Source: Tritrichomonas musculus (lineage: Eukaryota > Parabasalia > Tritrichomonadida > Tritrichomonadidae). Taken from it: a stretch of 64,000 nt of DNA. Positions 1 through 9,333 of the stretch are shown here, in pieces (within the stretch, counting starts at the first letter, position 1; each line of letters opens with the position of its first letter). The translations under genes and the position numbers were made by a program. The notes under the pieces are model-generated. The model was not told the origin of the DNA, ran no database searches, and saw nothing but the letters and a program-made list of their open reading frames with translations. The stretch lies in NCBI GenBank assembly GCA_039105265.1, contig JAPFFF010000022.1, forward strand, positions 1,860,001-1,924,000. Reading direction: 5' to 3'.

Positions 1-453
1 GAAGGTGTGAACACTACTGGCTACTCTGTTCGTAAAGCTAAGAGACTTTCACCATTCCAGAGATTTAGGAAGTACCTTCTCGATAAAGAACTCACACTTA
101 AGTATGCTTATGCTCCAATACAGAATTTACCAGCAGAAGTTAAATTGCCTATTATTCAAAGAGCTATAGCACACTTATGGCAAACATTATTTATAAATCC
201 TATATTGAACAAATATGGTATAGATGGTAATAATCCTAGCGCTGTTGCCAAAGCTAAGAAGGATTATAGAGATGAAATTGATGATCTGGTGACTGGAAGT
301 ATAAGTGACTTGTACTACGGAAATCAACAAACCAAAGATAACACAAGAAATAACATCATTACTACACTCAAATCTGCCATCATACAATACTGCCAAGCTA
401 ATAACATTCCATATGATCAAAATGCACAACCACCACCACAAAGAAGACAGTAA
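1..453 (+). CDS. Partial unrecognised protein of element E
   Basis: The frame is open to the left edge of the window, so this is the C-terminal part of a longer protein (about 150 residues seen). The visible part is basic at first, then helical and polar, with an acidic stretch near residues 80-100, and ends in a proline/glutamine/arginine-rich tail (PPPQRR). I do not recognise a family. It lies directly upstream of the packaging ATPase and on the same strand, so it is probably a virion or packaging gene of E. That is inferred from position only. Confidence 0.5.
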   Translation, partial: EGVNTTGYSVRKAKRLSPFQRFRKYLLDKELTLKYAYAPIQNLPAEVKLPIIQRAIAHLWQTLFINPILNKYGIDGNNPSAVAKAKKDYRDEIDDLVTGSISDLYYGNQQTKDNTRNNIITTLKSAIIQYCQANNIPYDQNAQPPPQRRQ

Positions 454-561
454 GAAGGGGAACCATAAATGAGAGGAAATGATAAGGCTCATGACTTCGC
501 CCATAAGTGAGAGTTATTTATTTTTGCCGCTACTGTGCTTTCCCAATTTACCAACAGCAAA

Positions 562-1368
562 ATGAGTCTAGAAAAAGTTCATGACATAGTATCACAAGCA
601 CTGGAGATAAACAAAAATAACTTAAGTGGCAGCAGCATAGATGAAATCCACAGTGATATAGATGTTCGCTACAACTCTGTGAATGTTATAGTAGGAAAAC
701 AGTCTATGGGGAAAACTGTGATAGCACTACAGGAAATCATAAAAATATCACTTCTTAGTACACACCATTTGTTAATATATGTTACGAAGAACGGAGATGA
801 GAATGATAAAAGTTGGCAGTCACTGAAAACATTTATTCAAATCCCGTATATAGTAATAAGTGAGAAAAATTGTAAGGACGCTATTCAAGAATTAATATCG
901 GCTAAGAACCTGTACTATATGATAAAGAGAGAAAATTTAGAGGAAAAAATAGATGATGATCAGAAGGAGGATATGCTACAAGTATTGCACGTTCATGATT
1001 TCAGCAAAGACAGCCTACATACTCTTATACTCTTTGATGATATAGCAAATTCAAAATTGTTCGCGGCACCAGAATCATATTTCTCACAACAACTACGACG
1101 CTGCAGACACACAAATATATCTTACTTCTTGCTTATACAATCATGGAAAGGACTCGCACCACATATCAAGAACGAAATCACAACATTATTTATCTTCCCG
1201 TGCTTTAATAAACAGCAACTTCACTTCATATATTCACAGTCCGCGAGTAACTTAACTTTTGAAGAATTCTATGATATGTATAAAACTATGTCAGAAATGA
1301 AAAATAAACGTCCTTATATGATAGTACATGTGACAGAAGGAGGAGAAACAAAAATAAAAAATAAATGA
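562..1368 (+). CDS. Packaging ATPase (FtsK/HerA type), element E
   Basis: The protein is about 268 residues. A Walker A loop (VGKQSMGKT) lies near residue 55 and a Walker B strand ending in aspartates (HTLILFDDIA) near residue 170, followed by a stretch rich in R and Q (QQLRRCRHTN) that fits the arginine-finger/sensor region of this family. Such ATPases pump DNA into capsids of Polintons and of related double jelly-roll viruses. The start is placed at the ATG at 562, preceded by CAGCAAA, rather than at an upstream GTG. The A and B ATPases (288 and 285 residues) have the same Walker spacing but are clearly diverged. The gene is flanked by capsid-type genes. Confidence 0.8.
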   Translation: MSLEKVHDIVSQALEINKNNLSGSSIDEIHSDIDVRYNSVNVIVGKQSMGKTVIALQEIIKISLLSTHHLLIYVTKNGDENDKSWQSLKTFIQIPYIVISEKNCKDAIQELISAKNLYYMIKRENLEEKIDDDQKEDMLQVLHVHDFSKDSLHTLILFDDIANSKLFAAPESYFSQQLRRCRHTNISYFLLIQSWKGLAPHIKNEITTLFIFPCFNKQQLHFIYSQSASNLTFEEFYDMYKTMSEMKNKRPYMIVHVTEGGETKIKNK

Positions 1369-1376
1369 ACTTGTAC

Positions 1377-1700
1377 TTATGATTTATCTTGTGGAGGATT
1401 TAAGAATTGTATGATCCTGTTTATAGTTTCTTTCATTTGGCGTATCTCATCTTGCACATTCATTTCTGGCTCCTCCTCCTTTTTCTCCTCGTGCTTCTTC
1501 TCCTCGTGCTTCTTCAGCATTAAAACATCTTTGATTTTGGTAATTCTGTAACCTCGTATATGATAGAGCTTATTAAGTTTGTGAGTTGTGGTGCTATCTA
1601 TTTCCTCCTTATGCTTGTTGTAAAATAAATTAAATTCGTCTGGGGATTCAAATTCTTTTATATAATTTGTTATAGGCTGGAGTATTTTGATTTCTGTCAT
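1377..1700 (-). CDS. Small virion-associated protein with charged linker, element E
   Basis: This is a protein of about 107 residues starting at the ATG at 1700. The N-terminal half carries a pattern (HIRGYRITKIKDVLMLKK) that resembles WEVLPTKTKDKYIVKQRK of the 183-residue protein of element A and its B counterpart. A lysine/glutamate linker follows, then a short amphipathic helix ending in a proline-rich tail. In all three elements a gene of this build sits beside the minor capsid and ATPase genes. I read it as an orthologous structural or scaffold-type protein; the role is inferred from position. It shares a 17-bp spacer with a small gene on the other strand. Confidence 0.6.
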   Translation of the reverse strand: MTEIKILQPITNYIKEFESPDEFNLFYNKHKEEIDSTTTHKLNKLYHIRGYRITKIKDVLMLKKHEEKKHEEKKEEEPEMNVQDEIRQMKETINRIIQFLNPPQDKS

Positions 1701-1717
1701 CTTTATTTCAAACAAAA

Positions 1718-1852
1718 ATGATAATAACAAATATTCTTCTTTCGTGTTTAATCGTAGTTGAATTTTTACGATTGTGTGTGGAAATAAAAGCTGTACTCCC
1801 TGCTGAAGATCCGCCGTTAGATGAAGAAATGAGGAAAAAATTGTACTGCTAA
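1718..1852 (+). CDS. Small putative membrane protein, element E
   Basis: This is a 44-residue open frame. Its N-terminal half is hydrophobic (ITNILLSCLIVVEFL) and could span a membrane; its C-terminal half is acidic then basic. The ATG follows a TTTATTTCA tract and AAAA, the same kind of T-rich leader seen before other genes here. It fills the gap between the 107-residue and minor capsid genes on the opposite strand. It could be chance, since short frames are common in AT-rich DNA. No function is assigned. Confidence 0.35.
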   Translation: MIITNILLSCLIVVEFLRLCVEIKAVLPAEDPPLDEEMRKKLYC

Positions 1853-1880
1853 AAATAAATGCCAGAAATTCAAACCTACC

Positions 1881-2192
1881 TTACTTCAGCATAGGAACAT
1901 CAAATCTGCCTGGATTTCTGCGTCTTCCCATATTGTGCATGAGTCCTAATTGTGGATTGCTATATTGTGGTTGTAATTGTGGAGGGCTATCATTATTGTT
2001 ATTATTTTTGTCACCATTTGCCCAAGCATCTGCCTTATCTGCAAAATTACCAACAGTATTGAGAACATTTCCTACTGTACCACCAAAGACTGGAGCTACT
2101 GCTTTTGCTACTTTAGATACTATAGGTGCTGCTTTACTTACGACATTTTTCACGCCTTTTGCTATTTTTTTGAAGAAACTTCCGAAAGCCAT
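1881..2192 (-). CDS. Minor capsid-like basic amphipathic protein, element E
   Basis: The protein is about 103 residues from the ATG at 2192. The first 60 residues form an alanine/valine/lysine-rich amphipathic region (KKIAKGVKNVVSKAAPIVSK) followed by a glycine-rich hinge. The tail is asparagine- and proline-rich with an RRR cluster and ends near FDVPMLK. This build resembles adenovirus protein VI-like and other minor capsid proteins of Polintons, which act on membranes or cement the capsid. Counterparts lie beside the ATPase in A (151 residues) and B (132 residues). It is divergent from the capsid gene with only 43 bp between the two starts. Confidence 0.6.
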   Translation of the reverse strand: MAFGSFFKKIAKGVKNVVSKAAPIVSKVAKAVAPVFGGTVGNVLNTVGNFADKADAWANGDKNNNNNDSPPQLQPQYSNPQLGLMHNMGRRRNPGRFDVPMLK

Positions 2193-2235
2193 GATTTTGA
2201 ATTCGTAGAAAAAGATAATTTTTTTGAAAACACAA

Positions 2236-4164
2236 ATGACATTCCACAACGCTCAAGTAAAGAATTTAGGAAATGATGAAGGAGACGTACTCGGGTTTTT
2301 CCAAAATAAGATGCGCAATTTAATACAAAAAAACGGCGGCGATAATAGTTTTTCATTTATTATGGAAGAATTTAAAGACAAAGATGCTCCTCTCCCTGTT
2401 GGAACTAAAACACGAATAAAACTCACACACTCAGGACATACAATAACACAAATAGAAAAGTCGTTTTCTACTATACTCCTCGACTTCAGAATAAAATTAT
2501 CAGACCCTATAGATGTTTCCGCAGATAAAAACAGACTTATGAAAATCTTTGTTGGTTTCAAAAATGCTGTAGAATTCTATGAGGACTGTAGATTCTGGAT
2601 AAATGGTACTCTCCTCACAGCCTACAGACAAGATGATCTCCAACGAGAGTCTTTCGCGTATAACAGTATCAAACCTAGAGATGCAAAAGCTTCTAGTAAA
2701 TTCAGTCATAGTATCTGGGAAAACGTTGCACAATACTCACCATCTGTCTGTGGAACTTACATTGACTTGGTAGACATAGCTGATGGACAGCCACATACTT
2801 TCACTATTGAGCTTACAATTCCATTTACAGATCAACTTGTACTTCAAGCATGGCAACTCTACCCAAATGCTATCTGTGGTGAAATAGAAGAGGAAGTCAA
2901 AACTAGCCTCCGCGCTATGGTCTGGTGTCAAATAAATCCAAATATTGTAAAAGAAACATTGCAGTTCTTGGAGGATAAAGAAATTACAGAACAAATTCCG
3001 GCAGTCGTACCTATCTCACGTAAGTTCACACAAGTAGGAAGACCATCAAATATCGTCGTTCATTATTCAGAAAAGCCAGCCTCTACACAAACTCTCCACA
3101 TACAATACCAAAGATTACACGCAAGAAAAGCTTACACAGATACAGAACCAGCAAGTAGGGCAGACACACATAATGATGAAGCAGAACCTTTGACGATAGA
3201 CTTTCATTATACAGAAGCTGACTACACTAAATATGGAGTCAAAAAGGAGGACATAAATAAAGCTACTTTTGCGACTATGATAGCTGCTGCCAATCCTGAT
3301 TATGTTCTCAGTGCTGGAGATGATGTAAAAATCATAAGTGAAAAAATAGAAGGAGCTTTAATTACTGATGTTAAAGATAGCGACAACAATATCAACCTCA
3401 GCGTAGGTAAAGTAACTCTAGATGTCCTTAGTGGCACAATACAATTGGGACGCAGCAACTTGGCAGGATTTGGACTAAAACAAGAAACATACCAAGGTTT
3501 AGTTCGAGAATTACAAACACCATTGCTAGTACCTGCACAAGAATTAACACGAGAAATCTTTGAGGGAAGTGCAAAGGTAAACGGACTTGAAATCTCTAAG
3601 TCTGTACCTCTTCGTAACGCTACTAATATTACGATGATGTTTCCAAAATCGCCGGCAGATATCACCTGCTTTGATAATATTATGTACAGAAATGTTCAAC
3701 TTGTAGTTAACAAAAGAACATACCCAGATACTGAATTCAGTGATACTTGTGCAGCAAGGTTCTATCAACATCAACTTATAGCAAATGAACTTGATGGAAC
3801 TTTAGAAGCAACACAGGAATTTGAGGATTCTTTCACGCAGCCTCTTAATGATCCTGCTACAGGGAAAAGATACACAAATTGTAGAAGTGATGGTACTTCT
3901 TTCGGTATCAACTTCCAAATGGAGAGAAGTAATGCTGGCTATGTCTTTGACGGTATCGACACTGGTACAGCATCTATTACAGTCACATTTAGAGGACAAC
4001 CTATGTACCAAGGAGAGAACGACACTTACTTTATACCAGACCCAGAATACCCAGACCAACACCCACCTGCACCAGAAGCTTGGATTTGCAGCGATACATA
4101 CTGGACCTGGAGCACAAATGGTGTAGAGTATTATGCTGTAGGTGTCCCTGCTGGATATGAGTAA
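2236..4164 (+). CDS. Major capsid protein, double jelly-roll type, element E
   Basis: The protein is 642 residues from the ATG at 2236, the usual size for Polinton capsid proteins. The segment IFVGFKNAVEFYEDCRFWING near residue 105 matches VWFGFKDARDAVEKYEIVANG in the A and B capsid proteins, and the following Y...ESF region also aligns. The rest is beta-rich with few charged runs, as expected of paired jelly rolls forming hexon-like trimers. It is followed by a 171-residue gene and then the element terminus. The assignment rests on this motif match, size and position beside the minor capsid and ATPase genes. Confidence 0.7.
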   Translation: MTFHNAQVKNLGNDEGDVLGFFQNKMRNLIQKNGGDNSFSFIMEEFKDKDAPLPVGTKTRIKLTHSGHTITQIEKSFSTILLDFRIKLSDPIDVSADKNRLMKIFVGFKNAVEFYEDCRFWINGTLLTAYRQDDLQRESFAYNSIKPRDAKASSKFSHSIWENVAQYSPSVCGTYIDLVDIADGQPHTFTIELTIPFTDQLVLQAWQLYPNAICGEIEEEVKTSLRAMVWCQINPNIVKETLQFLEDKEITEQIPAVVPISRKFTQVGRPSNIVVHYSEKPASTQTLHIQYQRLHARKAYTDTEPASRADTHNDEAEPLTIDFHYTEADYTKYGVKKEDINKATFATMIAAANPDYVLSAGDDVKIISEKIEGALITDVKDSDNNINLSVGKVTLDVLSGTIQLGRSNLAGFGLKQETYQGLVRELQTPLLVPAQELTREIFEGSAKVNGLEISKSVPLRNATNITMMFPKSPADITCFDNIMYRNVQLVVNKRTYPDTEFSDTCAARFYQHQLIANELDGTLEATQEFEDSFTQPLNDPATGKRYTNCRSDGTSFGINFQMERSNAGYVFDGIDTGTASITVTFRGQPMYQGENDTYFIPDPEYPDQHPPAPEAWICSDTYWTWSTNGVEYYAVGVPAGYE

Positions 4165-4248
4165 ATTATGGGCGCTCTTGAATTGTGATTTTGAGGATTT
4201 TTATTTTTGTTTGAACTTTTTTGAATTTTATCACATACACAAAAATAG

Positions 4249-4764
4249 ATGGCAGAGAAAACAATAATTACACCAAAGAACATCGAAAAGTACAAAATTT
4301 ATTATGGTTATAGATGTTTAACAGCAACTGCGATCATGAATGTTCTAAAGCAGAACTTCCCTGCTCGTTATTTCGAAAAGGGACATTCCACATATGTTTT
4401 CATAGATAAGTACCAGACTATGCCAGATAATTTTGCAAAACCTGGCCGTGATAGCTGTAATGTTTATGTAACTTGTATCTCTCTAGCTTCTGACACTGGC
4501 ACACACGAAATCATAACAAATTATGAGCTAGAAATGTTGTTTAAATGTGGAAGATTATTTATTAGAGTAGATAAGAGTGAAAAATGGATGTGGAAATGTG
4601 GAATGAAATATGTGGAAATCAGAAATGAAATCACAGATGCAGGAACTTTTACTTATTATAGTTCGTGGTTATCACATACAGCAATTCCACCAACAGAAAA
4701 TGAAATACGAAAACAAAAAGAAAAGAGAAGTTTTGATATCATTATGAACAATACTCGACCATGA
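4249..4764 (+). CDS. Unrecognised protein next to the E terminus
   Basis: The protein is 171 residues, mixed alpha/beta in composition, with several cysteines and aromatic residues and a lysine-rich C terminus. It contains a single HEII segment near residue 87 that is not enough to call a metalloprotease. I do not recognise it and see no counterpart in A or B. It is the last gene before the E terminal region. In B the gene next to the terminus is an HUH-like domain, but I see no HxH motif here, so no function is proposed. Confidence 0.6.
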   Translation: MAEKTIITPKNIEKYKIYYGYRCLTATAIMNVLKQNFPARYFEKGHSTYVFIDKYQTMPDNFAKPGRDSCNVYVTCISLASDTGTHEIITNYELEMLFKCGRLFIRVDKSEKWMWKCGMKYVEIRNEITDAGTFTYYSSWLSHTAIPPTENEIRKQKEKRSFDIIMNNTRP

Positions 4765-4849
4765 AATTAAGAGTTGAGAATTATTTTTGGATCTCGATGA
4801 TGTAAATTTCGATTTTGAAAACATGTCTGAGTGTAATTTTTGAAAAATC

Positions 4850-4987
4850 ACGCCTGTTGTAGATATTATTGGAAAACATATATGGAATTGTACCGAAAGT
4901 TTGACAGTTGTACTTTCACTAGGCGCGGGATGCAAAAAGGGGGGTTTTGGGACTTAGTCCTAAAATCACCCTTTTCATCATACTACT
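4850..4987. repeat. Right terminal region of element E
   Basis: Read on the minus strand from 4987 this begins AGTAGTATGATG and then forms a hairpin around GGACTAAGTCC (about 4949-4960) with flanking GGTGATTTTA/TTTTGGG arms. It is much more GC-rich than its surroundings. The paired repeat would lie left of the window, so its full length cannot be measured. The six bases outside the end are acacat; they should recur at the other end as the target duplication. Confidence 0.6.
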
Positions 4988-7900
4988 ACACATTTGAAAA
5001 GGAAATCGTAAATGAATGTTAGATACCAGAACTTTGCATTATCAAGTGTGAAGAATGATTCTTGAATACATGTTTTGCATCTAAAGTTCTTAGGTTGCAA
5101 TTGGATTAGATATGAGTCTCTAGATAATGGTAATCCATTCATGTATGTGTCACTGATGATTGCTTGGTATGCTTTATCACAATCAACTATCTTAATCTTA
5201 TTGTAATGTTCTGTGTTGAGACCATCATATCCATAAGATCCATTCATACTAATTTTATAGAACTTCTCATTTCCATGTTTGTCTCCATTTAGGATAGCAA
5301 CACGCTCATTCATGAATTCATTGACAAATGCATTGAAACCTCTATGACAATCATATAACGTTACATTCTTGATATCAACAACTTTCAAACCATGATCTAT
5401 GAGAAACCATAAATAATAGCATCCAAAGATCTTATATTCACCCATTGTGTCGAGAGTCATGGTAAGCTTAACATCTGATTTGTCCACTGTATGGATATCA
5501 TTGTCTTTACCATATTCGTACATATATGATCCAATTGTGTCAGAATCATTATTAATTTCAAAGTTTCGAAACACTGGAGGGAAGTTAATGAATGTATTAA
5601 TAAGCTCTTTGGGACATTCTAGTTTAACAGTTGCATGGAATATGAATTGAGGATTCTCTTTAAATCTTCGTTGGGAATTGATTATATTCATACATTTACG
5701 TTGGATTTCAGGTATCAATACACCATTAGAATCATAGCAATCAAATGAATTTAGCATTGAGCCAGGCATGTACATGATACCTCCATGATATTTATTGAAA
5801 GGATGTTGATTTCCAGAGAATGCTGATGGATACAATGAATTGAAATCAACTCCAATCACATGTGAAACTTTATTTGATGTATCCCTTGAAATGACCTTTT
5901 TAGCATTCAAATCGTAATGGAATCTATTGATATTGGTTTCACCTCTAATGTTGACTCGATGCATTACATTTGAAAGACCACCAGTGATACCTTCTCTTAG
6001 ACGTTTATATTCAGCTTCATCTGTGATGGTCATTGCAAAGTGATTTAGTCTACAGAACTTCTTAAGCTGGATTCGTAAACGAGTAACCTTATCATCAGCT
6101 TTAGAACGCAATTTGTTGCATATTTCGCATGCAAGTTTACAATTTGATATCTCATGTCCAAGCTCATTATTAATTCTATCCAAAGTTGGTTTATTAGTCC
6201 ATGAGAAGTGTTCGCCACATAGGTGACATTTACCTTGAATTGGATCATTGTACATCTTCATGAAAGCATCAAAGTCATCTTCTATGACACATTTAGAGAT
6301 ATCTCTTAACGGTTTAGCATTTAATTTCTCACCTTTTTGCTTTGCAAATTTCCCTTTGGGAATGGTGTTGCGAAGCATTGCACGTTGCTTAGCATTCCAT
6401 TTCTCATCTTGCATAACATATCCCCTAACTTTGTATTCCCACCATTTTTGGGTAGGTTTGAATGTATTTGATTCATTAACAATTCCATAGTTACATTTTG
6501 GATCAAAGTCTTTATAATTCATGGCATATTTTTCTTCTGAAGCATTACGTGACAAAGAAAGATTTGATAACATATCTACTCCATATTTAGCATTCATTTC
6601 AATGAGACTATCAATAGGTTTGATCATCATCTCAACATCATTATCATTATAGTTTAATAGATATTCCCAACGAGTCTTGAAACGTTTGGAATCTTCAACA
6701 TAAGCATCATACTCTTCTTTCGTTAATGGATTCTTTTGATTAAGATAGCTATAGAAATCTTCGTACGTAAATGGTTCAGACTTGCTTAGGATTTCATTAT
6801 AATTCTCACTATTGATTGCTTCATAAGGGAATATACCTTTTACTGAATTCTTTTGACCTCCAAAATCTTTACCAAATTCTTTGAGAGTACCACCACTTAC
6901 ATATGCTTGAGCATCAATGAAACGTAATCCATACAAACCTTTATTTAAACCACCACTTTTGCGAATAATGAATTGCTTCATTGCTGACGTGGTACCAATT
7001 AATGAACTGTTATCAACACTCCATTCAATATTTTCAAATCTATAGTTAAGATATTCTTTAAAGAGATTGCTATCGAATTTTGCAGAATTGAATCCCAAAA
7101 CTGGTACATTAAATAGATTTCGATCTAACTTCAAAAGCTTCTCTTCTGAATCAATTCCAGTCATATCTCTCAATGCTTTAACCTTATCATTAACAATATC
7201 AACAGACTTCTCAAACATGAACTTGATCCATTTAGGAATGAACTTATTATCTCTAACATCAAAATGTTTTGTTAACAAACCTTTTGAAGACTTGATGCAA
7301 CAACTCACTGACAATGGAATCAAACGACTATTGACTACGGTTGATTTACGACTTTTATTAGCATTTTTCTTTTTCATATCTTCAGATGGAACAGGTTGCT
7401 CCATGGTTTCGAAATCATATGTTATGTAATACTTCTGAGGTTTCCATTTAAGATCATGTGCTAAGCAATATTCATAAACTGGATTATTAAGAATATGTGG
7501 ACAATAAGGTTCACTTACCTTCTCTGGAATATAATTCTTATGGAACTTCCCATCACAATGTGCTTCATGAATAGACATTCTTTTTGGATTCTTTCCATGG
7601 ACAACATAAGATCTACACTTAGGACATATCCATATATTCGTTAACCTCTCAACATCTATAATATACATAATGTGAATCACTCTACCTTGACTGAAAAGCA
7701 ATGCACTAAAAGTATTCTCAAATGATTCATCAAACCATTGCTCTTGGATATCATAACACTTAGAATCTTCATCATAATCATAGATGTTAACGTTAATAAA
7801 ATGCTTCTTAGCAGACTCTTTCATCTCTTCCATTGACATACCTTTGAATGATTTGATTAATGATTGAGCTTCCCTTGTAGGTCTAGTAGTATATTCTATA

Positions 7901-9333
7901 CCATGATCTTTACATAATAGTTTGCGTGCAATTTTAGTACGATTCACTACATTATATTTCTTTGCATCTTTCAACTTTTGATCCAAACATATTGCTAAGA
8001 ATCTATACCAACATAATCCATCATCTTCATTGTCAACTATCAGCAATCTTGATTTAATTAATTCTTCTGGAAGCTTATTTACTTTACCTGAAACCTTAAC
8101 TAATCTGTGAACTGTGAATGCTACATTTGATACGTAAATGAGTTTAATATTAGATGCTCCATAAGTGGTATGCTTATAGAGATTCGTTTCAATATAGTAC
8201 TTAACTTTATCCAAATCTGCAATTAATTGAATCATGATTGGAATGGTATTAGCAAATTTATGACTAGTTACTGTAACAGGTCTTGGTTCATATTTGAATT
8301 CTGGATCTGATTCCGGAGATAAATTCTTATCTGGAATTTCAAATATACCTCCAATCTCAAATGTTAACTTAAATGGTTTATATTCATTCTCATACACAAC
8401 ATTCTCAAGAAATCTAAATATATCTTCAAGCTTATGAATCTTATTAAGATAATACACTACAATTGGATCTTTATCTTTTTCTATAATCTTCTCAACTGTT
8501 TCAGAATCATTTGGATACTTACGTCTAGTTTCTTCCAATACTGCTAATGCTTTCTGTTCATCATGTGGTTGGTTAACCATAAGATTCTCAGTATCAATGT
8601 TTTCAAATTCATGACCATGATCTTTAAAATATTCTAGCAATTCTTGATTCTCTTTCTCGAATAATATTTGAGAATAAGGTTTCCAATCAGATGGTATTGG
8701 ATTAAGTTTAGGAAGTGGCTTACGTAAATCATCAAACATTCTTTTATAATTCTCTTTTACTGTAATTGCTTGACGTTCATGCTTACGATCATTCTCAAAC
8801 TTATCTTGAACATTCATTCTCTTAAATACATCTAATGGATCTTTGACTTTGAATTCATCACGATCAAATTTCTTGAAATACTCATCATCTTCCCTTTTAA
8901 TCTTTTCATTTTTACGGTCTTTTTCAAACTTATCTTTAGCATTCTTTCTCTTAAATTCATCTAATGGATCTTTGACTATAAATCTTTTACGGTCAAATTT
9001 CTTAAAATACTCATCATCTTCCCTCTTAGCATTATATCCCTTAGCAAACCAATACATATGATTATATGAATCATCTCCATCATAATCCATTTCAATAAGT
9101 TTGTCAATAATTTTATCAGTGAGATTTGAATTAACTGCATTCTTAACTCTTTCATATTCTGGATTAGATTGCTTAATTTTCATGTCTCTAGCAATTCCAA
9201 ATCTATCTTTAACTGAATTCACAATATCATCAATTTCATTTTCATTCACATTAAGCAATAATGCTAATTGCTTCAAATCACGGAATGTGACTTCTTTGGC
9301 ATCAAAGGCAACATCATCTGCTAGCTTCGTCAT
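4978..9333 (-). CDS. Family B DNA polymerase of element C, with OTU-like and HNH-like domains
   Basis: The start is the ATG at 9333 (MTKLADDVAF), preceded by a TTG that I reject. Order seen: a 43-residue charged duplicated segment near 105-190; an OTU/papain-like segment (EDDGLCWYRFLA near 437, with a later IHIMYI); a Cys/His zinc knuckle near 570-592; exonuclease motifs DFET (about 640), FNSAKFDSNLF (about 750) and YNDNDVE (about 897); an HNH or endonuclease VII-like module (CHLCG, TLDRI, GHEISNC, CEICN, about 1035-1070); palm motif SLYPSA (about 1163) and NGSYGYDG (about 1363). These mark a protein-primed-type polymerase. Element E is inserted in the gene, so this copy is broken; the last few codons before the stop at 4978 belong to E. 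Confidence 0.75.
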   Translation of the reverse strand: MTKLADDVAFDAKEVTFRDLKQLALLLNVNENEIDDIVNSVKDRFGIARDMKIKQSNPEYERVKNAVNSNLTDKIIDKLIEMDYDGDDSYNHMYWFAKGYNAKREDDEYFKKFDRKRFIVKDPLDEFKRKNAKDKFEKDRKNEKIKREDDEYFKKFDRDEFKVKDPLDVFKRMNVQDKFENDRKHERQAITVKENYKRMFDDLRKPLPKLNPIPSDWKPYSQILFEKENQELLEYFKDHGHEFENIDTENLMVNQPHDEQKALAVLEETRRKYPNDSETVEKIIEKDKDPIVVYYLNKIHKLEDIFRFLENVVYENEYKPFKLTFEIGGIFEIPDKNLSPESDPEFKYEPRPVTVTSHKFANTIPIMIQLIADLDKVKYYIETNLYKHTTYGASNIKLIYVSNVAFTVHRLVKVSGKVNKLPEELIKSRLLIVDNEDDGLCWYRFLAICLDQKLKDAKKYNVVNRTKIARKLLCKDHGIEYTTRPTREAQSLIKSFKGMSMEEMKESAKKHFINVNIYDYDEDSKCYDIQEQWFDESFENTFSALLFSQGRVIHIMYIIDVERLTNIWICPKCRSYVVHGKNPKRMSIHEAHCDGKFHKNYIPEKVSEPYCPHILNNPVYEYCLAHDLKWKPQKYYITYDFETMEQPVPSEDMKKKNANKSRKSTVVNSRLIPLSVSCCIKSSKGLLTKHFDVRDNKFIPKWIKFMFEKSVDIVNDKVKALRDMTGIDSEEKLLKLDRNLFNVPVLGFNSAKFDSNLFKEYLNYRFENIEWSVDNSSLIGTTSAMKQFIIRKSGGLNKGLYGLRFIDAQAYVSGGTLKEFGKDFGGQKNSVKGIFPYEAINSENYNEILSKSEPFTYEDFYSYLNQKNPLTKEEYDAYVEDSKRFKTRWEYLLNYNDNDVEMMIKPIDSLIEMNAKYGVDMLSNLSLSRNASEEKYAMNYKDFDPKCNYGIVNESNTFKPTQKWWEYKVRGYVMQDEKWNAKQRAMLRNTIPKGKFAKQKGEKLNAKPLRDISKCVIEDDFDAFMKMYNDPIQGKCHLCGEHFSWTNKPTLDRINNELGHEISNCKLACEICNKLRSKADDKVTRLRIQLKKFCRLNHFAMTITDEAEYKRLREGITGGLSNVMHRVNIRGETNINRFHYDLNAKKVISRDTSNKVSHVIGVDFNSLYPSAFSGNQHPFNKYHGGIMYMPGSMLNSFDCYDSNGVLIPEIQRKCMNIINSQRRFKENPQFIFHATVKLECPKELINTFINFPPVFRNFEINNDSDTIGSYMYEYGKDNDIHTVDKSDVKLTMTLDTMGEYKIFGCYYLWFLIDHGLKVVDIKNVTLYDCHRGFNAFVNEFMNERVAILNGDKHGNEKFYKISMNGSYGYDGLNTEHYNKIKIVDCDKAYQAIISDTYMNGLPLSRDSYLIQLQPKNFRCKTCIQESFFTLDNAKFWYLTFIYDFLFKCVVV

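Larger units (their letters stand above)
1..4987 (+). mobile_element. Maverick/Polinton element E, right-hand part
   Basis: This block holds a packaging ATPase, a small basic minor-capsid-like protein and a double jelly-roll-like capsid protein, so it is the structural half of a Maverick/Polinton-type element. Its right terminus is called at 4987, where the minus strand reads AGTAGTATGATG. The same AGTAGTA start and a following hairpin occur at the termini of elements A, B and D in this window. The left end, with its integrase and polymerase, lies outside the window. E sits inside the polymerase gene of element C, so it is younger than C. Its genes are only distantly related to those of A and B. 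No break is evident in the part seen. Confidence 0.7.

Noticed and set aside
4249-4764. HEII segment as a possible metalloprotease
   Set aside because: Only one partial motif; no second ligand pattern and no family match.
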